From assembly GCF_000147355.1 (NCBI RefSeq), contig NC_014506.1, positions 124,001 to 188,000 of the forward strand: 64,000 nucleotides of DNA. The letters are read 5' to 3'. Position 1 is the first letter of the stretch; each line of letters begins with the position of its first letter. Position numbers and translations under genes: made by a program. This document shows positions 35,235-44,934 of the stretch, piece by piece. Source of the stretch: Sulfurimonas autotrophica DSM 16294. Lineage in GTDB: Bacteria > Campylobacterota > Campylobacteria > Campylobacterales > Sulfurimonadaceae. The notes under the pieces were generated by a model. That model did not search any database, was not told the DNA's origin, and saw only the letters and a list, made by a program, of their open reading frames with translations.

Positions 35235-35990
35235 TCAAGAGTGTTTAGCCTTAATCTTTCGTAGATCTTCTCTTAACCTTGATAGTTTTGACAAAACACC
35301 TTTATCTTTTATATTCATCGCTTGGAGTTCATCACACTTATTAATCCCTAGTACTACACAATCATCTTTTATCTTAGTATATAGTTCTATAAGCTCTTGG
35401 AGCTCTTTCTCAACTCTTGCCGCTTCTATTGACAACTCCTTGCGAGTATGTAAGAACTCTGTAAATTGACCATCTCCTTCCTTAAACATTGGAATAGGTA
35501 ATTTAGATAAAGATGCTGCACTTAAGATTTTTCTATCTTTTGAGCCACATGTGATATGATTATCTAAGTACTCTCGAATATAAGGTAGTTGCAAATATGC
35601 TTGCACAAATAGCGGTGTTTCATTACATCTGTTGTGAGGAAATTGTATTCTAATCATAGAGTTGTTACCAACTATGACTCTCTTATAATTATTGCCTATT
35701 AGTCCAACCTTACCGACTTTGCCTCTTTGTGTCATGACTATATCACCAGGTTGTAAAATTTGTGATCTCATTGCAGCATAATTAGCCGGTCCTACTTCTT
35801 TTGGATTCTTTGGTATATATACCACTCCATATTTATTAATATTATTAAGAGATATCTCATCATAATCTGTATATGTACGATCCTTACCAACTCTTACTTT
35901 TGATATACCAGCTATTTTAGTAGTTATATCTTCTAACTTTACTATCTCTGTATTTGGGAACAGTGCTTTTAATTTAACTTCTAAATTCAT
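35235..35990 (-). CDS. Orphan half-size type I specificity subunit (HsdS-like)
   Basis: A 251-aa protein with one target recognition domain: VKLEDITTKIAGISKVRVG, then LQPGDIVMTQRGKVGKVGLIG and SKDRKILSAASLSKLPIPMF, and one C-terminal coiled spacer (RKELSIEAARVEKELQELIELYTKIK). Normal HsdS has two such repeats, as in the 442-aa HsdS at 39073. A half subunit could dimerise and form a full specificity subunit, or act with another methyltransferase. It is on the opposite strand from the hsd operon and separated by small genes. The stop is 4 bp from the XRE gene stop. Confidence 0.75.
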   Translation of the reverse strand: MNLEVKLKALFPNTEIVKLEDITTKIAGISKVRVGKDRTYTDYDEISLNNINKYGVVYIPKNPKEVGPANYAAMRSQILQPGDIVMTQRGKVGKVGLIGNNYKRVIVGNNSMIRIQFPHNRCNETPLFVQAYLQLPYIREYLDNHITCGSKDRKILSAASLSKLPIPMFKEGDGQFTEFLHTRKELSIEAARVEKELQELIELYTKIKDDCVVLGINKCDELQAMNIKDKGVLSKLSRLREDLRKIKAKHS

Positions 35991-36124
35991 TCTTTTACCC
36001 TTTGACTATACAAATTATAACATGGTAGTCTAAAGAAGAGTTAAGATATTAGTTGTATACTTTTACAAAGACTACATATAGAATATTTTGGTAGTCTTAT
36101 AGTTTAGGAGCTATTTTAATAAAT

Positions 36125-36367
36125 ATGAAAAATATCAATACATACTTAATATATAAAGCATATAACATAGCTATAGCACTTGATACTGACAACAACTCCC
36201 TGCTTAGCTATAGTTATCAAGATGAAGAAGTAAATATATCATCTCAAGGGATATTAACAACCGTTAATGCAGAGCTTGGAGCAATAATTGAGAGCTATTT
36301 TAAGATTAATTTGTCTGATTACGGAGTTGCACTATATGATGAAGTCCTTCAACTGGAAACAGCATAA
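36125..36367 (+). CDS. Small acidic protein of unknown function
   Basis: An 80-aa acidic protein (for instance LDTDNNSLLSYSYQDEEV and YDEVLQLE) with no membrane segment. I do not recognise it. Its stop is immediately followed by the ATG of the next gene (36368), so the two are coupled. No strong ribosome site is seen before its ATG. Confidence 0.55.
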   Translation: MKNINTYLIYKAYNIAIALDTDNNSLLSYSYQDEEVNISSQGILTTVNAELGAIIESYFKINLSDYGVALYDEVLQLETA

Positions 36368-36541
36368 ATGTCATTTGATTATTTTTGTAACAGTATAGAA
36401 TATATACCTGATGCAGATGGATGTATTAACACCTTGGTATTTTTCATTTTATTGATTGGATTTGCATTTATAGTTTTATTTAGTAAAAAGTATAAATATC
36501 TGATGGACTACTTTGAAGAGAAGTTTGGACATTGGTTCTAA
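36368..36541 (+). CDS. Small single-span membrane protein
   Basis: A 57-aa protein starting at the base after the preceding stop. One membrane segment (INTLVFFILLIGFAFIVLF, about residues 20-38) is followed by a basic, aromatic tail (KKYKYLMDYFEEKFGHWF). The short Cys-containing N-terminus would be outside. Function unknown. It was found by reading the sequence, being too short for a 60-aa cut-off. Confidence 0.55.
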   Translation: MSFDYFCNSIEYIPDADGCINTLVFFILLIGFAFIVLFSKKYKYLMDYFEEKFGHWF

Positions 36542-36582
36542 AATGTGCATTTAATTAAAGGAAGCGAAAAAAGGATTGAATA

Positions 36583-36933
36583 ATGTTAGAGTATCTTAAT
36601 TATGGAGGACTGGGTATATTTGTTTTTATTGCTATTATCATGATTATAATGGGTCATATGGAAAAAAGAACACCAGTAGGATCCTATATTTTTCTATTAA
36701 CAAGTATAAGTGCATTCCTGTTTATGGCTAATAATGAGTACACAACTGCTCTGCAAAATATCAATGATTTTAAAAATCAAAATGCTACTCTTAAATGTGT
36801 AAGTGGTGGAGGCTTATACACATCAGCTGACACCTACAGAGTATCACTTAACGATGGATGGAGCTTAGATAAAAATTACTTTATTAAAGAATCGTTTATG
36901 GTAGATGCTGATAAGTGTGAGAAATTTAGATGA
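36583..36933 (+). CDS. Small two-span membrane protein
   Basis: A 116-aa protein with two membrane segments (GIFVFIAIIMIIMG and GSYIFLLTSISAFLFMA), then a soluble C-terminal domain with two cysteines (ATLKCVSGGG and VDADKCEKF) that may form a disulfide in the periplasm. A GGA-rich site (AAGGAAGCG) lies upstream. Function unknown; part of the run of tiny genes before hsdM. Confidence 0.6.
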   Translation: MLEYLNYGGLGIFVFIAIIMIIMGHMEKRTPVGSYIFLLTSISAFLFMANNEYTTALQNINDFKNQNATLKCVSGGGLYTSADTYRVSLNDGWSLDKNYFIKESFMVDADKCEKFR

Positions 36934-36942
36934 GGAGGTAAT

Positions 36943-37050
36943 ATGGAAGATGGTATAGTAACTTTTATGGGTAGTCTTGCTTTAGGAGTGGTAATTTTTG
37001 CAGTTGTTCTTGGTCTTGGCAAAAAGTATAAAGATGAAGATCAACAATAA
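36943..37050 (+). CDS. Very small membrane protein
   Basis: A 35-aa peptide with a membrane segment (FMGSLALGVVIFAVVLGLG) and a charged tail (KKYKDEDQQ). GAGGAGG lies 6 nt before the ATG, one of the strongest ribosome sites in the window, which is the main reason to accept it. It resembles small CcoQ-like or holin-like peptides only in layout; no function is claimed. Confidence 0.5.
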   Translation: MEDGIVTFMGSLALGVVIFAVVLGLGKKYKDEDQQ

Positions 37051-37124
37051 ATCAATACTCGTTCTTATCCAAATATTATATAAAAAAGATATAATGACTA
37101 TAATTAAAATATAGGACATTATCA

Positions 37125-39083
37125 ATGGCAGAACAATCGATTTCAGCTCTAATCTGGTCAACAGCAGACCTTCTTCGTGGTGACTACAAACAATCAGATT
37201 ACGGTAAGATTATTTTGCCATTTACACTACTTAGAAGATTAGAGTGTGTTCTTGAGCCTACTAGAGATGATGTTTTAACAGAGAATGAAGCTAGAAAAAA
37301 CCTTGGTATCCCTATGGAGCAGTTTCTTACTCGTAAGTCAGGACATAGTTTCTACAACACTTCCAAATATACACTTACTAAGTTAATGTCAGATCCTAGC
37401 AATATTTCTCAAAACCTTGAGAGTTACATCAACGACTTTAGTCCAAATGCTAGAGAAATATTTGAAAAGTATGAATTTACTGCTCAGATAGACAAGCTCA
37501 ACGAAGCGAATCTTTTGTATCTTATCATAGAGAAATTTGCTACAGTTGATCTGCATCCAGATACTATTTCAAACCATGCAATGGGGATCGTATTTGAAGA
37601 GTTAATCAGAAAGTTTGCAGAGCAGTCAAATGAGACAGCAGGAGAGCACTTCACACCAAGAGATATAGTTAGGCTCACAACTTCACTACTCTTTTCTACA
37701 GATGATGATGTCCTCACAAAAAAAGGAATTGTAAGAAGTCTTTATGATCCGACAGCTGGTACTGGTGGATTTCTCTCTAGTGGTAGTGAGTATGTGCATG
37801 AACTCAACCCTGATGCAACACTCGTAACCTTTGGTCAAGAGTTAAATGGTGAGTCCTATGCTATCTGTAAAGCAGATATGATGATCAAAGGTGTACAAGT
37901 AGAGAACATCAAACATGGCAATACACTGAGCGATGATCAGCTAGGGGAAAACAAGTTTGATTATATGCTCTCTAATCCTCCCTTTGGTGTTGAGTGGAAA
38001 AAAGTTGAAAAAGTTGTAAAAGCTGAAAATGCAGAGCAAGGATATAACGGTAGGTTTGGTCCAGGGCTTCCTCGTGTAAGTGATGGTTCACTTCTATTCT
38101 TACTACACTTAGTTTCAAAGATGAGACCAAAAAGAGAGGGAGGGAGTCGTATAGGTATCATCCTTAACGGTTCACCTCTTTTTACTGGTGGTGCTGGAAG
38201 TGGCGAGAGTGAGATAAGAAGATATATTTTAGAGAACGATTATCTTGAAGCAATAGTTGCTATGCCTAACGATATGTTTTTCAATACAGGTATCGCTACT
38301 TATATCTGGATACTTTCTAATAATAAACCTGAGCATAGACAAGGGGAAGTACAACTTATCAATGCTTCAAGCATGGGTAATGCTATGCGAAAATCTTTAG
38401 GTTCTAAGCGTAAGTTCCTAGATGAAACACAGATAAGTGACATAGTGCGAATCTATGGGGAAAATGCAGCTGCTAAAATCTCTAAAATATTTAACATTAC
38501 CGACTTTGGTTATAGACGCATCACCGTTGAGAGATCTCTACAACTAAGCTACTTCCCACATGATGCAGACAAACTAGAGTCACTCCAAAATGACAAAGTA
38601 TTTGTGAAGATGAAAGAGCTTGGAGCGGAGATACTTACTGCTCTTGGAGCTATAGAGTCAGATAAGATTATGAGTCGAACAGAGTTCAAAAATGAGTTAA
38701 GTAAGAAGATGACAAGCAAACTTAGTGCTACCCAATTTAAGCTTGTCCAGAAGCATATCTCGATGCATGATGATGAAGCAGAACTGTGCAAAGACTCCAA
38801 AGGTAAGCTAGAAGCAAATGCAGACCTACGAGACTATGAGAACATTCCTCTAAGTGAAGATATAAATGAATATTTTGCAAGAGAAGTAACACCACATGTA
38901 CCACTAGCATGGATAGATGAGAAAAAAAGAGATGCTAAAGATGGGGAAGTAGGTATAGTCGGCTATGAGATACCGTTTAACCGACACTTTTACGAGTACG
39001 CACCGCCACGACCACTAGAAGAGATAGATGCAGAGCTTGAGACACTTAATGCTGAGATAATGGAGATGCTTCGTGAAATCTAA
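37125..39083 (+). CDS. hsdM: Type I restriction-modification methyltransferase subunit
   Basis: HsdM methylates adenine in the recognition site. The 652-aa protein has the N-terminal HsdM helical domain (LIWSTADLLRGDYKQSDYGK), AGEHFTPRDIVRL, SAM motif I DPTAGTGGFL (residues 208-217) and catalytic motif IV NPPFG (284-288). A -10-like TATAAT lies at 37099-37104, and AGGA precedes the ATG at 37125. It overlaps hsdS by 11 bp. Length is slightly above average. Confidence 0.95.
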   Translation: MAEQSISALIWSTADLLRGDYKQSDYGKIILPFTLLRRLECVLEPTRDDVLTENEARKNLGIPMEQFLTRKSGHSFYNTSKYTLTKLMSDPSNISQNLESYINDFSPNAREIFEKYEFTAQIDKLNEANLLYLIIEKFATVDLHPDTISNHAMGIVFEELIRKFAEQSNETAGEHFTPRDIVRLTTSLLFSTDDDVLTKKGIVRSLYDPTAGTGGFLSSGSEYVHELNPDATLVTFGQELNGESYAICKADMMIKGVQVENIKHGNTLSDDQLGENKFDYMLSNPPFGVEWKKVEKVVKAENAEQGYNGRFGPGLPRVSDGSLLFLLHLVSKMRPKREGGSRIGIILNGSPLFTGGAGSGESEIRRYILENDYLEAIVAMPNDMFFNTGIATYIWILSNNKPEHRQGEVQLINASSMGNAMRKSLGSKRKFLDETQISDIVRIYGENAAAKISKIFNITDFGYRRITVERSLQLSYFPHDADKLESLQNDKVFVKMKELGAEILTALGAIESDKIMSRTEFKNELSKKMTSKLSATQFKLVQKHISMHDDEAELCKDSKGKLEANADLRDYENIPLSEDINEYFAREVTPHVPLAWIDEKKRDAKDGEVGIVGYEIPFNRHFYEYAPPRPLEEIDAELETLNAEIMEMLREI

Positions 39084-40401
39084 GTATAAACCGTATCCTA
39101 GTTATAAGGATAGTGGGATTGCATGGTTGGGGGAAGTTCCTATCGGATGGGATGTTAGAAGGTTAAAGACTATTTTACAAGAACGGAGAGAAAAAAACAG
39201 TCCTGTTAAAACAAAGGATATTTTATCTTTGTGTATGTATAGAGGTGTGATTCCTTATTCTGAAAAAGGTAATAGTGGCAATAAAGCTAAAGATGATTTA
39301 ACAGCCTATAAGTTGGCATACCCTAATGATATAGTCCTAAATAGTATGAATGTTGTGGCAGGTTCAGTTGGGCTTTCAAAATATTTTGGAGCCGTTAGTC
39401 CTGTGTATTATATGCTCTATCCAAGAAAATCAACAGATGATATTTCTTATTTCAATGCTATTTTTCAGTCTGAAAGTTTTCAAAAAAGTTTAATTGGTTT
39501 AGGTAATGGGATACTTGTCAAGCAATCTGAAAAAACTGGAAAATTAAACACTATTAGAATGAAAATTTCAATGGATAGCTTAAATGATGTTTTAATGCCA
39601 ATTCCCCCTTTCCAAGAGCAACAAACAATAGCCAACTACCTCGACAATGCCACAGCAAAGATAGACACCCTCATCGAAAAGCAGACAAAACTTATAGCAC
39701 TCCTAAAAGAGAAACGCCAAGCTGTCATATCCACTGCTGTGACTCGTGGACTAGACAGTTCAGTACCTATGAAAGATAGTGGAGTTGAATGGTTGGGGGA
39801 GATTCCTGAACATTGGGAGGTTAAGAAGTTCAAGTATCTCTTTGAAATCAGAAAACGAATTTCTGGAAAGCTTGGATATGATATTTTGTCAATAACTCAA
39901 AAGGGAATTAAAGTCAAAGATATTGAAAGTGGTAAAGGTCAATTATCATCGGACTATTCAAAGTATCAACATGTATATAAAGGCGATTATGCAATGAATC
40001 ACATGGACTTATTAACTGGCTTTGTGGATTTATCAAAATATGATGGAGTAACAAGTCCTGATTATCGAGTGTTTTCAATTATTGAAAAAAATGCAGATGC
40101 AAATTACTATTTATTTTTACTTCAAATGGGATATATCAATAAAATCTTTTATCCTCTAGGACAAGGCTCATCACAATTTGGAAGATGGCGTTTACCTAGT
40201 GATGCATTTAAAGAGTTTCAAGCTCCTTTTCCACCTCAAGAAGAACAAAAGAAGATAGCTAAGTATATTGATGATAGCTTAACAAAGTTTACTAAACTTA
40301 CTACAAAAGCAACCAAAGCAATAGAGCTACTAAAAGAAAGAAGAACAGCTCTTATTAGTGCAATTGTTACTGGTAAGATAGATGTGAGGGAGATAGCATG
40401 A
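39073..40401 (+). CDS. hsdS: Type I restriction-modification specificity subunit
   Basis: A 442-aa HsdS with two target recognition domains. Each starts with the same pattern (KDSGIAWLGEVPIGWDVRR and KDSGVEWLGEIPEHWEVKK) and each is followed by a conserved helical spacer (EQQTIANYLDNATAKIDTLI and EEQKKIAKYIDDSLTKF). This gives a two-part recognition site whose sequence cannot be predicted. It overlaps hsdM by 11 bp and the DUF3800 gene by 4 bp. Confidence 0.94.
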   Translation: MKSKYKPYPSYKDSGIAWLGEVPIGWDVRRLKTILQERREKNSPVKTKDILSLCMYRGVIPYSEKGNSGNKAKDDLTAYKLAYPNDIVLNSMNVVAGSVGLSKYFGAVSPVYYMLYPRKSTDDISYFNAIFQSESFQKSLIGLGNGILVKQSEKTGKLNTIRMKISMDSLNDVLMPIPPFQEQQTIANYLDNATAKIDTLIEKQTKLIALLKEKRQAVISTAVTRGLDSSVPMKDSGVEWLGEIPEHWEVKKFKYLFEIRKRISGKLGYDILSITQKGIKVKDIESGKGQLSSDYSKYQHVYKGDYAMNHMDLLTGFVDLSKYDGVTSPDYRVFSIIEKNADANYYLFLLQMGYINKIFYPLGQGSSQFGRWRLPSDAFKEFQAPFPPQEEQKKIAKYIDDSLTKFTKLTTKATKAIELLKERRTALISAIVTGKIDVREIA

Positions 40402-41114
40402 GTAATAAACTTAAAATAAATATTTATTGTGATGAGAGTCGTCATACCTCAGGTGGTGACAGATACATGGTAATAGGTGCTATAAAGTGTGAAAGAGAGC
40501 TAAAAAGAGAGATAGTGCATCAAATACACAGTATGAAAAAAAAGCACAATGCACAAGGTGAATTTGGGTGGAAAAGATTATCTCCTAATAAAAAAGAATT
40601 TTACTTTGAACTACTAGAGCTATTTATAAATAATGATTTATCATTTAGATGTATAGTTGTTGATAAAGAGAAATTAGATCATGACCTCTACAACGATGGA
40701 GATAAAGAGTTAGGTTTTTATAAGTTCTACTATCTCATGTTAAAAGATACATTAGAACATGATAAAGAATATTATTTATATTTGGATTGGCAGCAGAATC
40801 GAGATCAACATAGATTTAGAAATTTAAAATATTTTCTTCAAAAAAAGCTTCAAGGTAAAGCAAAGATATCATGTTTAGAACCAGTAACTTCGACAAACCA
40901 ACCTCTTATAGAGTTAGCTGATTTATTTATGGGTGCAGTAGGTTATCAGTATAACGATAGAAATAGTAGTGATATAAAAATTGAATTTTGTCAAACATTA
41001 GCTGAGAAACTAAATGCTCTTAATAATAAAAACTTTAAGATGGGAAACCTCAAAACATTTACTGCAAAAAATGAAAAAAAGTTCAATATCTTTAAATGGG
41101 AGTCTTATCAATAA
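40398..41114 (+). CDS. DUF3800 domain protein inside the hsd operon
   Basis: A 238-aa protein with INIYCDESRHTSGGDRYMVIGA at the N-terminus (D12, E13) and LIELADLFMGAVGY near the C-terminus (Asp followed by a GxxxY pattern), the hallmarks of DUF3800, a family with an RNase H-like fold common in mobile elements and defence islands. It is translationally coupled to hsdS upstream and to the next gene (TAATG). Its role is not known; an accessory nuclease is the usual guess. Confidence 0.85.
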   Translation: MSNKLKINIYCDESRHTSGGDRYMVIGAIKCERELKREIVHQIHSMKKKHNAQGEFGWKRLSPNKKEFYFELLELFINNDLSFRCIVVDKEKLDHDLYNDGDKELGFYKFYYLMLKDTLEHDKEYYLYLDWQQNRDQHRFRNLKYFLQKKLQGKAKISCLEPVTSTNQPLIELADLFMGAVGYQYNDRNSSDIKIEFCQTLAEKLNALNNKNFKMGNLKTFTAKNEKKFNIFKWESYQ

Positions 41115-41623
41115 TGTCTGAAAAAGTATGGCCCTTGCTTAGATTTAAAGCAGATAATGATGATGAATTAAAAGAGATGTATAAAAAAGTTTATATTGAT
41201 GAATATGTAAATCAAGAGATATATGACTTTAATGGAAAAAGAGTGATTTTTCCTTACAGTCAGTTTGAACATGCTTTTTCTGAAAGTAGCAATTATAAAA
41301 CTAGTAATGGATATCATGATATACCATTCAGTAAAAAAAGAGCTAGGTATTTATTGTGGATTAAAAAAGTTATTATGAAAGATACAGGTAATATTGATTA
41401 TAAGCTAGAGTATCGTTCAGAAATGAAAACAAAAAAAGGGAAAAAAGTTACTGTAAGAATTTATGCTGTTATTGACGAACGATACATAGTTGTGCTGGAT
41501 CAGAAAGAAAATAAATTATATTTTGTAACAGGTATTCCACATGATAAAAATTCTTATAAAAGGATGGTTGAGAGGTCAGCATTATTAAAGCAGGAAAAAG
41601 TCCCCAGTTCTCTCGGCGACTGA
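41114..41623 (+). CDS. Unknown protein coupled to DUF3800
   Basis: A 169-aa soluble protein from the ATG at 41114, overlapping the DUF3800 stop by one base. It is rich in Lys, Tyr and Asp. YRSEMKTKKGKKVTVRIYAVIDERYIVVLDQ looks like a beta-rich core. I do not recognise the family. Gene order hsdM-hsdS-DUF3800-this-hsdR suggests it works with the DUF3800 protein. About 155 bp without a gene follow before hsdR, containing short GC-richer inverted repeats (CCAAAGCCTTTGG). Confidence 0.65.
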   Translation: MSEKVWPLLRFKADNDDELKEMYKKVYIDEYVNQEIYDFNGKRVIFPYSQFEHAFSESSNYKTSNGYHDIPFSKKRARYLLWIKKVIMKDTGNIDYKLEYRSEMKTKKGKKVTVRIYAVIDERYIVVLDQKENKLYFVTGIPHDKNSYKRMVERSALLKQEKVPSSLGD

Positions 41624-41778
41624 GGTTTGCCATTTTCCAAAGCCTTTGGCGAAGGAAACCAGTGCAAGCACATAGTGCAATTGTAACAAAGTAAACTAAA
41701 GGTTTAACTTAATGTTTAACTTTAAGTTGTATATGTGTAACAAACGGAAACAATATTAACTAGGATGGTATTTACAGT

Positions 41779-44700
41779 ATGAGCAAACATAAAGAAAGAC
41801 AGTTTCAAATAGAGATAGTAGAACACCTAAAAGCTAACAAGTATGTAGAGGGTGATGCAACACACTACGACAGAGAATTAGCACTCTACCCTAGTGACCT
41901 CATAAATTATATCAAATCTACTCAACCTCAAGCTTACGAAAAGATGCAAAAGAGAGAAGGCTCAAAAACTGATGAAGTGCTATGTAAACATGTAGCAAAA
42001 GAGATGGACAAGCATGGTTCGCTTCATTACCTAAGAAATGACCTCAAGTACATCGGTTCCAAGTTCAAATTATGTCAATTCAAACCAGAACTGCATAACC
42101 CTGATACTCAAGCTAAGTACGATGCCAATATATTACGAGTTGTTCAAGAAGTAACTACAAAAAGTGGAAATGAGCGAATAGATTTAGTGTTATTTCTCAA
42201 TGGTATTCCCATCGTTACATGTGAGCTAAAAACAGACTTCACACAAAATGTTCAAGATGCAGTTAACCAGTACAAATATGAAAGACCAGCAAAAGGTGAA
42301 GCACTCCTAGAGTTCAAGCGAAGAGCTTTAGTTCACTTTGCAGTAAGTAACGATGAAGTCTATATGACTACAAAGCTAGCAGGAGATAAAACTTTCTTTT
42401 TACCGTTTAATAAAGGTCAACTAGATGGTAGTGCAGGTAATCCACCTAATCCTAATGGGTATGCTACAAGCTATTTATGGGAAGAGGTGCTTCAAAGAGA
42501 TTCTATACTTAATATCATTGCTCGTTATATACACCTAGAAGTAAAAACAAAAGAGGATCATCAGGGTAAAAAAAGTAAGAGCGAAACGCTCATCTTTCCA
42601 AGATATCACCAACTAGATGTCGTAAGAAAATTACTAGCAGATACAAGAGAAAAAGGTGCAGGTAATCACTACCTAATACAGCACTCAGCTGGCTCAGGTA
42701 AGTCAAACTCTATAGCATGGCTATCTCATCAACTCTCATCTTTGCATAATGACCAAGAAGAGTCGGTCTTTAGTTCTGTTATCGTTATTACAGATAGAAC
42801 AGTACTAGACAATCAACTACAAGAGACAATATCGAGCTTTGAGCATAAAGATGGTGTTGTCGTTGGAATAAGTCGTGATGGTTCTAATGAATCTAAATCA
42901 GCTCAACTTGCTGACGCACTTGAACGCGGTGCTAAAATTATAATCACTACAATACAAACTTTTCCATTTGTACTAAAAGCGATTCAGAAGAGAACATCAC
43001 TTAAAAATAATAGTTATGCCATTATCGCTGATGAAGCTCACTCATCTCAAACTGGTTCAACCGCTAAACAACTACGAGAAGTTCTTACAGCAGAGCAAAT
43101 AGAAGAAGGTGTAGAACTGAGTGCAGAGGATATCATCACAGCTTCTATAGAATCACGAAGTGCGAGTACTAACCTAAGCTTCTATGCGTTTACTGCAACA
43201 CCAAAAACAAAAACATTAGAGATGTTTGGTGTACTGCCTAAACCAGATGAAGCACCATCCGAGACAAATAAACCTCAAGCTTTTCACTTATATACAATGA
43301 AGCAAGCAATCCAAGAGGGATTTATTTTAGATGTACTTCAAGGCTATACTACTTACAAGCTTTTTTATAAACTTGAGCATGCCAATATGAAGCATGATCA
43401 AGAAGTAGAAAGCAAGAGAGCTAAAGTAAAAGTTGCTAAATGGTTAAACATCCATCCTCACAATATTGCTCAAAAGATAGAGATTATTTGTGAGCACTTC
43501 AAAACTACAGTAGCACCACTACTAGACGGGCAGGCTAAAGCAATGGTAGTAACTTCAAGTCGAAATGCAGCAGTTAGGTATAAACTAGCATTTGATAAAT
43601 ATATACAAGAGCATGACATAGAGAAGATGCAGGCTATGGTTGCTTTCTCAGGCAAGATAGAGGATGATATAGAGGGAACTACAAAAGAGTACACTGAAAC
43701 TAGCATGAATCCTAATCTCAAAGGTAGAGAGATGCGAAAAGCATTTGACAGTAATGATTACCAGGTAATGCTTGTGGCTAATAAATTTCAAACTGGTTTT
43801 GACCAACCTAAATTGTGTGCAATGTATGTAGATAAAAAACTAGGTGGTGTTGATTGTGTACAGACGCTCTCAAGACTAAATAGAACTTATGCAGGTAAAG
43901 AACAAACTTTTATCCTCGACTTCTATAATGAAGCAGAAGATATAAAAGAAGCATTTGAACCATACTATAACACTACAGAGATAGAAGATGTGACAGACCC
44001 TAATATTGTCTACGACATGCAACACAAACTAGATGAGAGCGATATCTTTACAACTATGGATGTGGAGAACTATGCAAAGGCTTTCTTTAACCCTAAAGGC
44101 ACACAAGCTGCAATGAGCAGTGCAGTTAAACCCGCTGTAGATAGATATAAAAATAGATACAAATTAGCACTGGAGAATATCAATAGCGTTAAAGTTAATC
44201 TAGCAGAAGCTAAAAAGAATAAAGATGATGCAGGGATTCATAATTATGAGTTAGACTTAAAGGTTGCTAATGAAGATAAAAACGCACTCGATATCTTTAA
44301 AAAAGACCTTATTTCATTTTTACGAATGTATGAGTTCTTATCTCAGATAGTAGATTATGCAGATGAAGATTTACTCAAGCTTAGTGCATTTGTGAAAGCA
44401 CTCATCCCAAATCTAAAGACTTATGATCCTAAAGACCCTATAGATATATCAGAAGTACAACTCTCACATTACAAGCTACATAAACAAAAAAATCAAAATA
44501 TTGATTTGGTTGGTGATGAAGTGGAACTTGGTGCGATAGGTGAAGTAGGTTCAGCAGTAGCAAAAGATCCAGAAAAAGAGCTACTTTCAGCAGTACTCGG
44601 TCATATGAATGCGCTATTTGAAGGAAACCTTACAGATGAAGATATGATTAATTATGCCAATACCATTAAAGACAAGGTACTGGAGAATGATAAGGTAGTA

Positions 44701-44892
44701 GAGCAAGTGACTAATAATACCAAAGAGCAAGCGATGATGGGTGGATTTGCAGATGCTATTAATAGTGCGGTAATTGATAGTTTAGAAGTACATCAAGATT
44801 TGGCTACTCAGGTACTTGGTAAAGATAGGATACGAGCTGGGTTTGCGGATATCGTTTATGAGTTGATTGCTAAGGGATTAAAGGCTAGTTAA
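41779..44892 (+). CDS. hsdR: Type I restriction endonuclease subunit
   Basis: HsdR drives ATP-dependent translocation and cutting. The 1037-aa protein has the N-terminal nuclease domain with D135 and E149-L-K151 (IDLVLFLNGIPIVTCELKTDF), Walker A QHSAGSGKSN at 301-310, DEAH at 418-421, FTATPK for helicase motif III, and QTGFDQP and LSRLNRT for motifs V-VI. All key residues are intact, so the system looks active. It carries its own leader region rather than overlapping the gene before it. Confidence 0.95.
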   Translation: MSKHKERQFQIEIVEHLKANKYVEGDATHYDRELALYPSDLINYIKSTQPQAYEKMQKREGSKTDEVLCKHVAKEMDKHGSLHYLRNDLKYIGSKFKLCQFKPELHNPDTQAKYDANILRVVQEVTTKSGNERIDLVLFLNGIPIVTCELKTDFTQNVQDAVNQYKYERPAKGEALLEFKRRALVHFAVSNDEVYMTTKLAGDKTFFLPFNKGQLDGSAGNPPNPNGYATSYLWEEVLQRDSILNIIARYIHLEVKTKEDHQGKKSKSETLIFPRYHQLDVVRKLLADTREKGAGNHYLIQHSAGSGKSNSIAWLSHQLSSLHNDQEESVFSSVIVITDRTVLDNQLQETISSFEHKDGVVVGISRDGSNESKSAQLADALERGAKIIITTIQTFPFVLKAIQKRTSLKNNSYAIIADEAHSSQTGSTAKQLREVLTAEQIEEGVELSAEDIITASIESRSASTNLSFYAFTATPKTKTLEMFGVLPKPDEAPSETNKPQAFHLYTMKQAIQEGFILDVLQGYTTYKLFYKLEHANMKHDQEVESKRAKVKVAKWLNIHPHNIAQKIEIICEHFKTTVAPLLDGQAKAMVVTSSRNAAVRYKLAFDKYIQEHDIEKMQAMVAFSGKIEDDIEGTTKEYTETSMNPNLKGREMRKAFDSNDYQVMLVANKFQTGFDQPKLCAMYVDKKLGGVDCVQTLSRLNRTYAGKEQTFILDFYNEAEDIKEAFEPYYNTTEIEDVTDPNIVYDMQHKLDESDIFTTMDVENYAKAFFNPKGTQAAMSSAVKPAVDRYKNRYKLALENINSVKVNLAEAKKNKDDAGIHNYELDLKVANEDKNALDIFKKDLISFLRMYEFLSQIVDYADEDLLKLSAFVKALIPNLKTYDPKDPIDISEVQLSHYKLHKQKNQNIDLVGDEVELGAIGEVGSAVAKDPEKELLSAVLGHMNALFEGNLTDEDMINYANTIKDKVLENDKVVEQVTNNTKEQAMMGGFADAINSAVIDSLEVHQDLATQVLGKDRIRAGFADIVYELIAKGLKAS

Positions 44893-44934
44893 ATGCAGTA
44901 TTACTTAGAGAGTTGTTATTGATAGAAAAAACAC

